Source: Paraphaeosphaeria minitans
Lineage: Eukaryota > Ascomycota > Dothideomycetes > Pleosporales > Didymosphaeriaceae
Reading direction: 5' to 3'
Length of the DNA: 64,000 bases
NCBI GenBank assembly: GCA_015832175.1
Contig: WJXW01000004.1
Span: 1,116,001 to 1,180,000, forward strand
Shown piece after piece: positions 9,991 through 21,396 of this stretch. Position 1 is the stretch's first letter. Every line of letters begins with the position of its first letter. A model generated the notes under the pieces. It had not been told where the DNA came from, did not search any database, and was given only the letters and a program-made list of their open reading frames with translations. Made by a program: the position numbers and the translations under genes.

Positions 9991-11745
9991 ATGCGTCGGA
10001 TTTTCACAGCCCTTCTGCTGCATCTACTCGCAGCGAGCGTCGCTGGTTGGCCTCCCATCATAAGCCCTGGTGCCGACGCGCCAGCGGAGTACTGCACCGA
10101 AGGTTACGGGCTATGTGAGCTTCTATCCAAACACTTCCGGCAAACTCCGAACTGACACGTATCGACAGTCCGTTGTGTCGATCCCCTCAATTGTACTGAT
10201 CTTGTGGGCGAGGTTTCCTGCTGCCAAAGGTGAGTGAAGCACGTCTTCCCTATAGCGTCTGCGACACTGACCGTATCCCAGCTCCAGGGAGGCTGTAGAG
10301 TCTAAGCTCAACAAAGGCGGATGTGGGTTGTGAGTACATATTGACTTCGGTCTCGGTACCATACACGCTGATACCAGTGCAGCCGAATCAGAGAGGCCAG
10401 TCGAATGTGCCTGACAAGCATCGCCTGCTCACCACCCAGCACGAAATACATCGCTAGCCTCCCCGTATCCATTCTGCACCCTCCAAATACTGGCTTCGCT
10501 GCTCCTCCACATGCAACGACCTGGGTGAACTCAACTGTCCGTGAACCGCGAACGCAAACGCAAACGCAAACGGCTATACCACGAACGATCGCTCCAACGT
10601 CCACGTCGTATGCCACGACACATGTCACAGCATCTTCATCATCCACAATGGCGACCTATATGTCCACAATTACTGCAGTATCTTCGTCAACCGTTACTAT
10701 AGCAACTTCCACCGTCTCCCCGCGATTTTTAACCACGGAAGTGCCGTCCTTTTCTTTCGACGACGTACAAGATCACGAGCCGATGACGGAAAGTAGTATT
10801 GGAGGGGCTGTCGTAGGCATTATAGCGGGTGGCTCTCTCCTTATCCTGGCCCTGTACCTGTTGTTTCGCCGCTACAAGACCCGCAGGGACAACCGCAATC
10901 CCAAAAACCGTGGAGTGCTCCCCGGGCCGCGGCTTCCAACAGGTTCGACAGTGGCTGCGTCAATCTGCCGTCGCGACGAAAGTGATGGATGGCACACGCT
11001 ACCGAGGAGCGAGAGCAGCCACTTAGCTGGAAATCTTCAAGCAAATGTTGGGCAGCCTGACATTGGATTACAATACTATTCGGAGTCTGCACACTCTCGC
11101 ACGGATGATCCAGTTTCATTGAAGAAGACAGTGGAGGATCGTTCCTCTGCCATCCCCGACAATGTAACACCTTCCAGCTCACCACCTCGACAAGCTTATG
11201 CCCCGACCTCTCCTCCTTGGTCCGCAGGAAACGATGACAGTACGCTTCATTCGCGGCGTTCCAATGCCACAATCCACTGGCCTCTACCAAAGTCCACGAT
11301 TTCTTCACCAGCTTTGCTGATGAATGCCCGTAAGCCTCCGAGCATCAGCCCCTTGAGTCCTTTGAGCCCATTCGGAGACTTTGATACGGTGAAGGCAGAA
11401 ATCGAGGAGCATATCGAGACGGAGCACCACCGGCAAGACGCGTACAAGAAGCTAAGCGGGGAGGTATCAGATGCGGTGCTCACGACGAAGCCAGGCAGTG
11501 TCTCGCGAGCTAGGCAGAACATGGCGGTCGCTCAGAAGGCTCTCAAGCCCGGCAGTGTCGCTCGTGCGAGGCAAAACATCGAGACCGCGCGAGGGGCTAC
11601 AGAGCAGCCTCGACGCGTGGTTGAGGCCCGCCAGAACCTCGGCGGTCTCCGGGACTTCATCCGCGAGCTTGACGCACAGTGCGGTGACGAGGAGATCAAC
11701 GAGACGGGTACAGTGATCAAGCGCAAGAGCAAGCGCGCGCACTGA
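9991..11745 (+). CDS. Cys-rich single-pass cell-surface protein
   Basis: Four exons, 9991-10114, 10169-10229, 10282-10329 and 10383-11745, encode 531 aa and close in frame. Residues 1-18 are a signal peptide (RRIFTALLLHLLAASVAG). A short ectodomain with about ten cysteines follows (EYCTEG, RCVDPLNC, SCCQSS, GGCGF, MCLTSIAC), interrupted by the three small introns. Next is a Ser/Thr-rich stalk that includes a QTQTQTQT run, a membrane helix at about 217-240 (GGAVVGIIAGGSLLILALYLLF) with a basic stop-transfer FRRYKTRR, and a disordered cytosolic tail of about 290 residues. The tail ends with three copies of a repeat around ARQN (about 446-497) and a basic KRKSKRAH. The plan resembles fungal wall sensors, but the ectodomain is not WSC and I do not recognise the family. 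Confidence 0.78.
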
Positions 11746-12443
11746 GGGAAGGCACTTTTGAGGCAGACAGTCCATGAGTCGACCGACGACAGGAAGAAGA
11801 CCCGCGTCATTGGAAGCTGCTTGGAACAAGATGCGGCCGTTCGGCCAAGATGCTGTGGGATCTGTGGTCGCCAGGCAACTGGCTGGCTATTTTGCATGGT
11901 TTCATGACTAGCGGAAGACGGGCATCATGCTTTCATCATGTAGAGTAGTGTACTCCAAACGAATATCACAAGCGAGTAACTTGACGGAACACATAAGAAC
12001 ATCCATTACGAGTGACATAAGCAATATATTTGGTCAACAACCATCAAGCCATCCATCCGACAGCCTTGCTACGAGGCAGCCCAGCACACACGAAAGCGAA
12101 AGAAAGGGGTATATCTCGCCAACAAAGCCAAAGCTAACGAGCCGTATCGTGACGTGAGGTAAATGTGATTACAATGCCGTAAGGAGTGGGTATCCAAGAG
12201 GTACAAAGAACGTAAAGACGAAGGGGTTAAAAAAGGCACGACCATCGTCGTCGTCGTCGTCGTGAAATGAATAGACTGGGGCATTGCGGAAGGGGTGAGC
12301 TGAACGCTTGCTAATGCGGATGCTAAAGGTAAAGGGGGCATACGGAGTAGCGCCGAGAGACGCCGTGGGTGGAACCAAGATTGGCTACGAATAGTGGATA
12401 TGGTGTAATGTAGTACGGTGTGGGTAGGTGTCTCGACTCAAGA
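11746..12443. other. Convergent 3' region with CGT microsatellite
   Basis: 700 bases between two converging genes. A (TCG)6 run lies at about 12245-12263. Nothing else is supported. Confidence 0.6.
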
Positions 12444-14633
12444 TCAACCCATCATCATTAGCCTGGTGCGACGCTTCTCGAGTTTCTGCGTCCTGTTGTT
12501 ACCGCCGGGCCCGAGGTAGTTGTTGCGCTGGTTGACGGCGTTGTAGGCGTGGCGCTCACAGTAGTTGCGCCCGCCGACCTCGTAGTAGTCATCGCGCAGC
12601 ATGATGCGGCACGTGCTGCAGCAGAAGCAGCGCGGGTGGTACTTGAGTCGATGGTCGGTCTCGAGGTACTGGCCCTCGATGCCGCGGTTGCAAGCGCGGC
12701 AGAGCGAGCCGTTGAGCTGGTGGTAATGCTGTCCGCAATAAGGGGCGTCGTTGAATACGTAGAACTCTGCGGTGGGAAAGGGATCACGGCAGGTGCGGCA
12801 GACGAAGCAGGCCTTGTGGTAGCGGCCTGTGAGACGTCCGGAGGAGTCTTTGATTGATTTACCGATGATCTGCTCAGAGCATCCGCGACACCTGCCCTTA
12901 CCCGCGGTCGTGGGCCGACGGTTCACTTCGCGATGTGGCTCGGGTTCTAGGTTTCGCGGGAATGGGTTTTTCAAGCCTGGGGTATTGAGAGCAGGATCGC
13001 GGATCAGTCGCGGCTCTTCTCGTCGTATGGTAGAGGAGAGCCCTCTCTGGATCGCTGGATCAATGGGGGATTCTGGAGCGCTCATGTAAGGCGCTTTCGG
13101 TGCTTGTATGTAGGGCTCAGGGCTCCTGCCTCTGCGGCTCTCAGGCTGGGGTGGCGCTGGCCTGGGATCCAGGAACATTTCGGGGCTCTGAAATCTGCGA
13201 ATGGGTTCATCATCGGAATACTCTAAGCGGCCGACCTTTGAGGCCTGACGCGAATGGCTGGCTTCAGATAAGGGTGGGCTCGATCTCGAGCTTGCTACGC
13301 TCCTGAAGCCAGAGCTTGTGTAGGAATCTTCCGATAAACCCGAATCTGAAGGTGTGTGCACGGTGTCGCTCGGGAGATCTCGAGCGTAGATTGGAAGGGG
13401 GGGTTTCGATAGCGAAGGCTCATAACTGCGCGACGAGAGTGTGTAGTCGCTTCGAGTGTCGATATCGGTGGGCCGTCTTGGAGGCGGTATACGGTCAGCC
13501 GGTGGCGCTGGAGGGTCCACATCAACTCTCGTTTCCTGTCGCATAGGAAAAGTCTTCGATTGACTATCCTGATCCAGCTTCGCAGGCACCAGGGTCTCGT
13601 TCTGCAAGCGTGCTAGGAAAGCATCAATGCCTTCAGTGTCTTCATCTTTTGGCGGAGGCGGCGGCGGTGGTGGCATCACAGCGAAGGGTCCCGCACCAGG
13701 TCTAGGTCGCGAAGGCAGTCCAGAGCTGCCGTTTGAGAATACTGAACCGCGCGAAGCACTAGACGTCGTCGACATCCTGGAGTTCGATGCTATGCCGTTG
13801 CTTCTAACACTGCCCTGAGTATTCGTCCTTTGGTGACTGAGAGGTATCCGGCCTTGACTAGGTGGTCGCGGCCCGTTGGATGTGCTTGGCCTGCGGTCAC
13901 CTGTGAAAGGACCAGGCGCAATAGTATCCATCCTCTTCATTATACTTTCTCCTCCATTAACACGTGGGCTCAACGGCGCAAAAAGAGGGCTCGGTTGTGC
14001 GTAGTTCTGATCATACGAGGGTGAAGGCTCTAGTCTGTCGCGAGTCTTTGGTCTCGCGTTCGGTGGCGTACCACTGCGGTCAGTCGGAAAACGAGAAAAG
14101 TCAGAGTCCAAGCTGGACGACAATCCTTGCGGCGAAGGAATACGGGTCTGTGGTAGAGGGCTCGTTGCGCTGCGGTTCATTGGGTGTGGTAACCTTCCAG
14201 ATCCAGGTGAAAGAGCCGGTCGACTTTTAGGGTCGCTGTAGCTGCTGTCAGGCGATAGGTCACCTGGGTCTAAGAAGGGTTTATCTGTTGAGGTCAGCGA
14301 TGCCTTCGGTAGTTACACCATACATTCAAGCACTTACTAGCAGCATAAGGGTCTATTCGCGGTGGCGGTGGCATGCGAGCGGATCGCGACTGACGGTCCG
14401 GTTGCTTGTTCAAAGATGAACCGTCAAACGTAGCTGCGCGATCCAATTTCGGCGAGGCTGAGCCTTCATCTTCTGGAAGAATGATTAAAGTCGAACCATC
14501 AAGCTTTCTGCGGGCCAAACTTACTGAGAGAAGCGGGAGCGCAGACATGGTCAGCCAGTTGCGAGATCTCGATGTCGATACCGCAATCTGAGCACTTTAT
14601 GGTCGGCAGAAAACTCAGGCCATCGGTAGCCAT
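12444..14633 (-). CDS. Paxillin-like LIM-domain protein
   Basis: Three exons, 14633-14525, 14472-14338 and 14284-12444, give 694 aa. Exon 1 (start MATDGLSFLPTIK) carries CSDCG...DHVC, a small C2HC-type zinc motif also present at the N-terminus of the filamentous-fungal family. A disordered Ser/Pro/Arg-rich stretch of about 500 residues follows, with a polyproline run (PPPPPPPP). Two LIM zinc-finger domains lie at about 547-602 and 610-664 with the full CxxC...HxxC, CxxC...CxxH spacing, and a basic tail KLEKRRTRLMMM ends the protein. Relatives (yeast Pxl1, fungal paxillin) act at sites of polarised growth and at the contractile ring. Both introns have GTAAGT donors and CAG acceptors. The first exon is easily missed because the longest open frame begins at 14180. 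Confidence 0.9.
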
Positions 14634-15839
14634 AGTTGCCCTTCTCCAGAATGACCTGAATGATATTTTTCAGTCGATGGTAGCTCGCGTACGCAAAGTA
14701 GGTGAGGGTATGTGTTTCCACGTCCAGCGTTTTCCCAGAGGACAAAGTGTTTGGGAGTAGGATCATAAATTGGGTAGGCGCTTGCAACGCCGAGTCAGGG
14801 CAGCTACGGTAACAGTGCGCGCCGAGGCCAGAGGCCAATCCCTGAGCATTCGAAGAACCGAAGTGTGTTAAAGCGGATAGTGACTTACTGAATGGAGACA
14901 GGCAACACGGAAATGATGCTTGAAGCGGGCCTGAAGTGAAGACGGCCGCGGGAACTGCTCAGAGCGGTCTGAAGACGTCTAGCGAACCACACCCTGGTTG
15001 GAAAGTCTTTAGCCCCGCGGACGCAATGTCAGACCCGACGAATGATGAAGTGGACAATCTGGTAGCGGGAGAGATCAGACAAATGCACTATCAAAAGCCT
15101 GAGTCGAAGCAATCAAATGCGAACGAGCAGGCGACCACAGACAAGCTCCATTTCGAGACGCTCTGTGAGCCCTGCAAGGAACCCGCGCTTGTCCCTGAAT
15201 GTGGCGCTGGAGGTATTTTAGATAACGGCTTGTGATTCGCCGGACGGGTGTTCAGGAGTGCACGGAGTTCCCACGATGCGGCGGCCCACGCGCGCCAGAA
15301 ACTGGGCCAGAATTGATGAAACAGCGCCCATCGGATTTGTGTCGCGCTGAGTGTCACAAGCGCTGATGACGATGATGGCTGTTTGTGTAATCGGACTGCG
15401 CGCCTGTTCTCGCGGCTTTGCTGGACATGTTGTTGCTGGGCGAGCTGACTTGGAGCCGACCACGCCGCTCAGCTAGGTTGGGGATCGCGTCGATGCTCAG
15501 GAGAGCGATAATCATTTAAGCCATTGATAGAAGGTTCGGGTATGATTGGAAGTGTGGCAGATCGCTGCCTCTTTGCGCGATCGTCGTCGAAGGGACAACG
15601 CCTCCTGCATGAAAGGCGGTCGCCTGTTGCGCAACTTGTGTGCGCTGATGGCACGAGATGTGGCGAACGTGAAGGCCGCGAACTGGTCTCAGCTCAGATG
15701 TGTTAGCGCCCGAAGTTTCGGACGTCCTGGTGGGCGGATGCGAGGATATCATGAAACGCTGAAGACGAGAAATCCGAGGTCGCTGCGGGTCGATGATATG
15801 TTTCTCGCGACTGTGACGGCGCCGGTCTGGTGTGATGAC

Positions 15840-15875
15840 GGTCTCGACGGTCTTGACGGTCTTGACGGTCTTGAC
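15840..15875 (+). repeat. 9-bp tandem repeat, 4 copies
   Basis: GGTCTCGAC once, then GGTCTTGAC three times without interruption. Confidence 0.9.
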
Positions 15876-16468
15876 TAATAACGTCGCTATTGTTGTAGCT
15901 GCAGGCTGCTGTCAACCGCCTACCTGCTAGGCTCTGCGGGAGCCCGTGGACCCTGGGCGGACATGCAGGCCGCCTCCTGGGCAACTCGCAGGGCAACGTG
16001 AACGACCTTCCATTCACGACTGCCACGGCCCACTTTGGAGTGATTCTCTCATGAGATGCCGTTGAATCCTTCAGCTAAACTCGTCTCAGCAGTCAGCGAG
16101 CCGCCCCAAGCTGTACTCGGAGGGTCGGGATGGCACCAAGCCGCGCTGCGTTGGCATGCTTGGCCGTCTTCGCATTACAAACAGTCTTGAAGCCGGCGAG
16201 GTGTCAAGGTGGTCGTGGAGACGGGCAGCAGTGACGAGAGAGATGTGCTTCGAAACAAGCACTGGTGGATGCAGGAGCCAGAAGGATGAACAAGAGTCGT
16301 TTGCTCTGCGCAGTGCAAACAGAAGAGTGATGCAGGAAATGCAGCGTGCTCAACAGTTCCCAGTCGACCAGTAACGGGCGTGTTTCTGCCAAGCGGGGCA
16401 CGGCATTATGTAAACATGGACCTGCATGGCGGGGGTTGTTTTGCACGGCAGGAGAGAACAGCGACAAC

Positions 16469-16494
16469 GCAACGCCGCAACGCCGCAACGCCGG
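16469..16494 (+). repeat. AACGCCGC tandem repeat
   Basis: AACGCCGC occurs twice followed by a partial third copy, in a run of about 26 bases. Confidence 0.75.
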
Positions 16495-16840
16495 TATGCT
16501 AGGTATGCTAGGCCTGCTACCTAAGTATGCTACCTGCAGAAGTACACACACGAGCATCGACACGAAGTCCGTCGGACAGCCGACGTCCTTCTGCGCGGGT
16601 CGCTCCGAAAGAATAGCTGCTGTTCCGACTTGTCTGATGAGGCGGGCTGCGGAGGAGGTCGCGTGCAGTGGAGAAGCTGGAGCTCGACCCCGCGAACGCC
16701 ATCGAAGTTTTGATATTGATAGGTAGACCATGGAGCAATGTGTGTGACCCTTTTCCATGTGGAGATTTCCTTCTACTCTGCATGGTAAATTCTTGCTGAT
16801 AGTGGCGGTGGTGATAGTGGTGGTGGTGCTGCTGATGCTG

Positions 16841-16915
16841 ATGCCACTGATGCCACTGATGCCACTGATGCCACTGATGCTGGTGCTGATGCTGCTCCTG
16901 CTGCTGCTGCTGCCG
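16841..16915 (+). repeat. ATGCCACTG minisatellite followed by CTG-rich tract
   Basis: Four exact copies of the 9-mer ATGCCACTG (16841-16876) run into an impure (CTG)n tract. It is open in several frames, which explains the Leu/Met-rich and His/Gln-rich ORFs here. Confidence 0.9.
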
Positions 16916-17362
16916 TTCCCAGAGGCATGCAATCTTCGCATCCCTCACCGCCGATACTCTCGCAACGTGTCTCGAGTGGCCTTCTCTCCGCAGACGAGCC
17001 TCGCTTTTGAAATGGCGGTGGAGAGTTGTCTAGCGTCTGGCATCTGGCGGGTCCCTGCCTGGTTGTTGGCGCTTCAATTAGCGCGAGCAGATAATATGCG
17101 CGGGTGAGAATACCCGAGCCTACCCTTAAAGCCCCCTCCTCGCACAAAGTCCACTGCTCGCTCACCCTACACTCTCCAAGCTTGCTGAAGTCGCTCTCGC
17201 TCGTCCAGATATCAACTTACCCCTCCAAAGTCAAACCCTATCTACATATTTTGAGGCACTTCGGTTCCCAGTTCACCCCACCCCCCACTCAACCTATCGC
17301 TCAAAAGAGTATCATAGGGCCATTGCCCAGATAGTCACCACGTTTTCTAATCTTCTCAACTC

Positions 17363-17420
17363 GTATGTGGCCCTCAATATTTCCAACACGGCCACATGAA
17401 ACACTCACTAATGGAAACAG
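17363..17420 (+). other. Probable INO1 5'-UTR intron
   Basis: A GTATGT donor, CACTAAT branch-like sequence and ACAG acceptor lie 58 nt apart, about 120 bases upstream of the INO1 start. Inside it, CCACATGAAAC resembles the reverse complement of the yeast inositol/choline element (core CATGTG, TTCACATG). Confidence 0.5.
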
Positions 17421-17539
17421 GTCCCACAACACCTTCGCAGGCCGACGCACCTCTCCCTCAGGAGGAGCATCGGATCTTATACTAGCCTTTTAAGCAACCA
17501 AATCAGCTTCAAAGGCACCAAATCAACTCATTTGTCAAG

Positions 17540-19210
17540 ATGGCCCCTCACGCTGAGGAGTCCGTCGGTTTTGCGAACGGTGGAAGTGGGACGGCGGCTG
17601 CCCAAGCCAACGGTCTCTTTGTTGTGGACTCTCCCAACGTCGAATACACCAACGACACCATCAAGTCCAAGTATACTTACCGTACCACGGCTATTTCCAA
17701 GAACGCCAACGGAAAGTATGTGGCCGTTCCCAAGGAGACTCTGTACGACTTCAAGGTCGACCGCAAAATTCCCAAGCTCGGTGTCATGCTTATTGGTCTG
17801 GGTGGCAACAACGGTACAACGGTGACTGCTGGTATTCTCGCCAACCGCCGCGGCCTCGAGTGGGAGACCAAAGAGGGTAAGCGGGGTGCCAACTACTATG
17901 GATCCGTCATCATGGCATCTACGACCAAGCTCGGTGTCGACAGCGAGACGGGCGCGGACATCAACATCCCATTCCATGATCTGATGCCCATGGTTCACCC
18001 CAACGATCTTGTCATCGGCGGTTGGGATATCAGCGGGTTGAATTTGGCCGAAGCCATGGACCGTGCTAGAGTGCTTGAGCCGACCCTGAAGTCTCTGGTG
18101 CGCAAAGAGATGGCTCAGGTGACGCCTCTGCCTAGCATTTACTACCCCGACTTCATTGCGGCCAACCAGGAGGACCGTGCGGACAACCTCATTCCCGGGT
18201 CCAAGGCTTCCATGGCTCACATTGAGCAGATTCGTAAGGACATTCGTGAGTTCAAGGCTGCCAATGGTCTCGACAAAGTCATCGTCCAGTGGACTGCCAA
18301 CACGGAGCGTTTCGCCGACATTCTGCCTGGGGTTAACGACACTGCCGACAACCTCCTCAAGGCTATCGAGACTGGTCATGGGGAAGTCTCTCCGTCGACC
18401 ATGTTCGCGGTTGCCTGTATCTTGGACCAGGTCCCTTTCATCAACGGTTCTCCCCAGAACACCTTCGTCCCGGGCGCTATTCAGCTCGCGGAGAAGCACA
18501 ATGCCTTCATTGGTGGTGACGACTTCAAATCCGGTCAGACTAAGATGAAGTCTGCTCTCGTGGACTTCTTGATCAACGCGGGTATCAAGCTCACATCTGT
18601 TGCTAGCTACAACCATCTCGGCAACAACGACGGCAAGAACCTCAGCTCCCAGAAGCAGTTCCGCTCCAAGGAGATCTCCAAGTCCAACGTTATCGACGAC
18701 ATGGTAGCTGCCAACACGGTATTGTACAAGGAGGGCGAGCACCCGGATCACACTGTCGTCATCAAGTACATGCCTGCTGTTGGTGACGACAAGCGTGCTC
18801 TTGATGAGTACTACGCCGAGATCTTCCTGGGTGGACACCAGACAATTAGCATCTTCAACGTTTGCGAAGATTCGCTCCTGGCCTCCCCCTTGATCATCGA
18901 CCTGGTTCTTGTTGCCGAGATGATGACACGTATCCAATGGAAGGCCCATGGTGCCGATGCTTCCAATGCTGCCGATGCGAACTACGCCGGATTTCACAGC
19001 GTTCTCAGCATTCTTAGCTACATGCTCAAGGTGAGTTTCTTTGCCCTTCTATCTTCATGTTGCTGATTCGCGTAGGCTCCCCTCACGCCTCCCGGCACAC
19101 CTGTCATCAACTCTCTCGCCAAGCAGCGTGCTGCCCTGACGAATATCTTCAGGGCATGTGTCGGGCTTGAGCCAGAAAACGACATGACTCTTGAGCACAA
19201 GCTCTTCTAG
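17540..19210 (+). CDS. INO1: Inositol-3-phosphate synthase
   Basis: Two exons, 17540-19030 and 19076-19210, encode 541 aa. The enzyme makes 1D-myo-inositol 3-phosphate from glucose 6-phosphate with NAD, the committing step for inositol, phosphatidylinositol and inositol-sphingolipids. The NAD-binding loop GLGGNNGTT is at 86-94. Other hallmarks are GWDISG, the NTFVPG segment, [23 protein letters not shown] and the C-terminal SPLIIDLVL and PPGTPV. Length equals the family norm. The single 45-nt intron near the end has a GTGAGT donor and joins MLK to APLTPPG in frame. Codon use is strongly biased to C-ending codons, suggesting high expression. The nearest upstream gene is the LIM protein, transcribed away, so INO1 has a large private promoter. 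Confidence 0.97.
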
Positions 19211-19771
19211 GGAGTCTCACTTGATCTGGCTTTCGGGTTTGCTTAGTGGTTTCACCTGTTATCGGAGTATGTGCTCAGCAGTACTTGGGCACCTCAAGAT
19301 GCTCATGTCCATGATTCAACTCATGGCTGGTCTTGCTTTTCTGGCGGGTAGGCAATTGCCTTCGGACATTCCTTAAGTATAGTAGCAATCAAAACCCAGT
19401 CAATTGCGCTACTTCCTGTGCTCTATGCTTTTTGCAGTACAATGTCATCGATCCCAGTATCCGATGTGCTCACCAAGCAATCTGAGTTCTATGTTCATGG
19501 TCGCGCCTGCCGCTGTTGTGACTGACTGCCGCAATGTGCCTGCCTCGCGACTTCCTCCACTTTGTCATGCTCCCAACAAACAACTTTAACCATTGCCACA
19601 ACACTCTTCCTCCCTCGTTGACTTCGGTTTTCGGTCCATAACTCTCACTCCTCGATCTCACCTGTCATCTCACGCACCTCACTACGCAGCACCTCCGTGT
19701 GCCCCGTCAGTTACAACTGGTGGCGCTTGCCTTCTCACTCTCGACGTTCTCAGCGCAGCTTACTCCAGAAA
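19211..19771. other. INO1 3' region and promoter of the OB-fold gene
   Basis: 560 bases with no supported ORF. CT-rich sequence precedes the downstream start. Confidence 0.5.
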
Positions 19772-21396
19772 ATGCCGGCTTCATCAATACAGTCCTATTT
19801 CTCGTCATCTTCACCGATCAAAGCCACACCAGGGGACGGCTTCACCCCCGAAGAGCTGCATGCATCCTCACCCACAAGTGCATGGGTGCCTGCTCTCGAC
19901 TATGAAGAAAGCGACATCGCGTCTCTTGAGCCCGGCCCGCGCCATCTCACCCTGATGGGCCGCGTTGTGAACTTCTACGACATGCCCAAGCCCAGCAAGC
20001 GACCAAAGGCGGCCCAAGGATTCGTAAAGATCATGATAGCAGACGATATTGGCACTATGTCTGTTCGGCTATGGTATGCGAAGATTGTCTACCCACTGAA
20101 GCTAGGTCAACTCGTCACGCTCTGGACAGTTCATGTCAGTCAAGGAGATGGCCAGATTGGACTTGCACCAAGCGCGGCGCCGCTGTTTACGAGCATATTC
20201 CCTGAGAACGAGCGCAATTGTCACTTTATGATCCATGAGCGAAGTGACGATGGATCAATGTTCAAGAGACCGTTTGGGGTGCGGGATAGCCAGGTGCTGC
20301 CGGGACTCATGACTCTGAAGAACTTCGTAGATGGTGGATTTGATGTTGATGATTGCAAGCTTATGGTCTGTGTGAAGAGTATCGGGCCAAGGAAGAAGTG
20401 TGAGTCACCTCGCCCAGGATAGCCGTCGGGATTCGAGCCCTCTGTAAGCTCCGGGCTGGGCAATACAGAGAGAAATGGGGCTCGGCCTTCATACGTTAGT
20501 CTAACTTCGTGGCAGTCACCAACAAGAACGGCAGCACTTCAGACCTGATCACTGCTGTTGTGCTTGACGACAGCTCGGAAGGTTACCTTACGCTCTACGG
20601 CTCAGTCTCAGGATCAGCATCCCTGTGGAAGCCCTACGAAACCGTGCTGCTGATCGCCGGTCCTGGCTGGCGAATCGACAAAACAGCAAAAGTGTCTTTG
20701 AATGCAAACACAAAAGTTTTCATCGACCCTGCCATAGCTGAAGCTCGCTACCTCAGAGCTCTTGCCCAGCGGCTCACGAAGAAAGAGCATGTCAACCCGT
20801 CATTCCCTTACGACCTTTTTGATGCAAAAGAGGCCGACCGTGCCGTGGTCAAAGTCCTGTATAAGCTGAGCGAAATCGACGAATTCGCGAGAACGAACCC
20901 CAGAGAGAAAGCCGTCGGATACATAAGTGTCGTCGTCACAGAACTCCACATTGTTACGAATTACAAGCGTGAGATGCTTATGAGCAACGAGTGCTGCGGC
21001 AAACCGATCTTCGCAAGTAAGGTGAAGGCTAGATGTCGGCAGTGCGATCAGGAGTGCACACTTCGTATCAACCCGCGCATAGTAAGTCCCGCTGAGTTAC
21101 CCTAGGATAGATCATAATCAGTTGCAATTTTGGGCACAAAGTTTGACGTTGACACACCACAGCTCGGCGACGTCATTGACGAAACCGGAACAATTAGTAC
21201 CGGAAAGCTCATCTTTTCAGATGCGGCGTGGGAACAGCTTCTCGGTCGCACCGCCGAGCAGCTCGTGACTGCTTCTCTGGACGTGATGAAGTACCTCGAG
21301 CAGAGACTCCTGTTCCTCCGCTTGACACTGGGCTTCGGGATCCACCTAGGAAGCGAGGAGATAGGCAGGCTGGTCATTTGGTGTGTCAAGATGTGA
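19772..21396 (+). CDS. RPA1/MEIOB-like OB-fold ssDNA-binding protein
   Basis: Three exons, 19772-20399, 20516-21081 and 21163-21396, encode 475 aa with introns of 116 and 81 nt. Residues about 55-160 read as an OB fold (HLTLMGRVVNFYD...GFVKIMIADDIGTMSVRLWY...KLGQLVTLWTVHVS). A second follows (LITAVVLDDSSEGYLTLYGSV...WKPYETVLLIAGPGW). The C-terminal part has a zinc ribbon with cysteines at about 369/370, 383, 386 and 390, comparable in place to that in the third DNA-binding domain of RPA1. It lacks the RPA1 N-terminal protein-interaction domain and is shorter (about 600 aa is usual for RPA1), so it is a paralogue-like protein rather than RPA1. MEIOB, the meiosis-specific RPA1 relative, is the closest architecture I know. 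The N-terminus (SIQSYFSSSS) is Ser-rich. Function is inferred from fold only. Confidence 0.72.

Larger units (their letters stand above)
14634..17539. other. 2.9-kb gene-poor interval with minisatellites
   Basis: No protein-like ORF beyond repeat artefacts. Short tandem repeats occur at 15840, 16469 and 16841. The last few hundred bases before 17540 are the INO1 promoter and leader, including a likely 5'-UTR intron. Confidence 0.55.

Noticed and set aside
16204..17165. Leu/Met-, Ser/Ile- and His/Gln-rich ORFs
   Set aside because: They are read through the ATGCCACTG and CTG repeats; composition is explained by the repeat.
17528..18997. 489-aa minus-strand ORF over INO1
   Set aside because: Antisense shadow of INO1, produced by the strong codon bias of the real gene.
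20400..20515. Possible tRNA-like T arm (GGGATTCGAGCCC) in the OB-fold gene's first intron
   Set aside because: No D arm, anticodon stem or acceptor pairing could be built on either strand.
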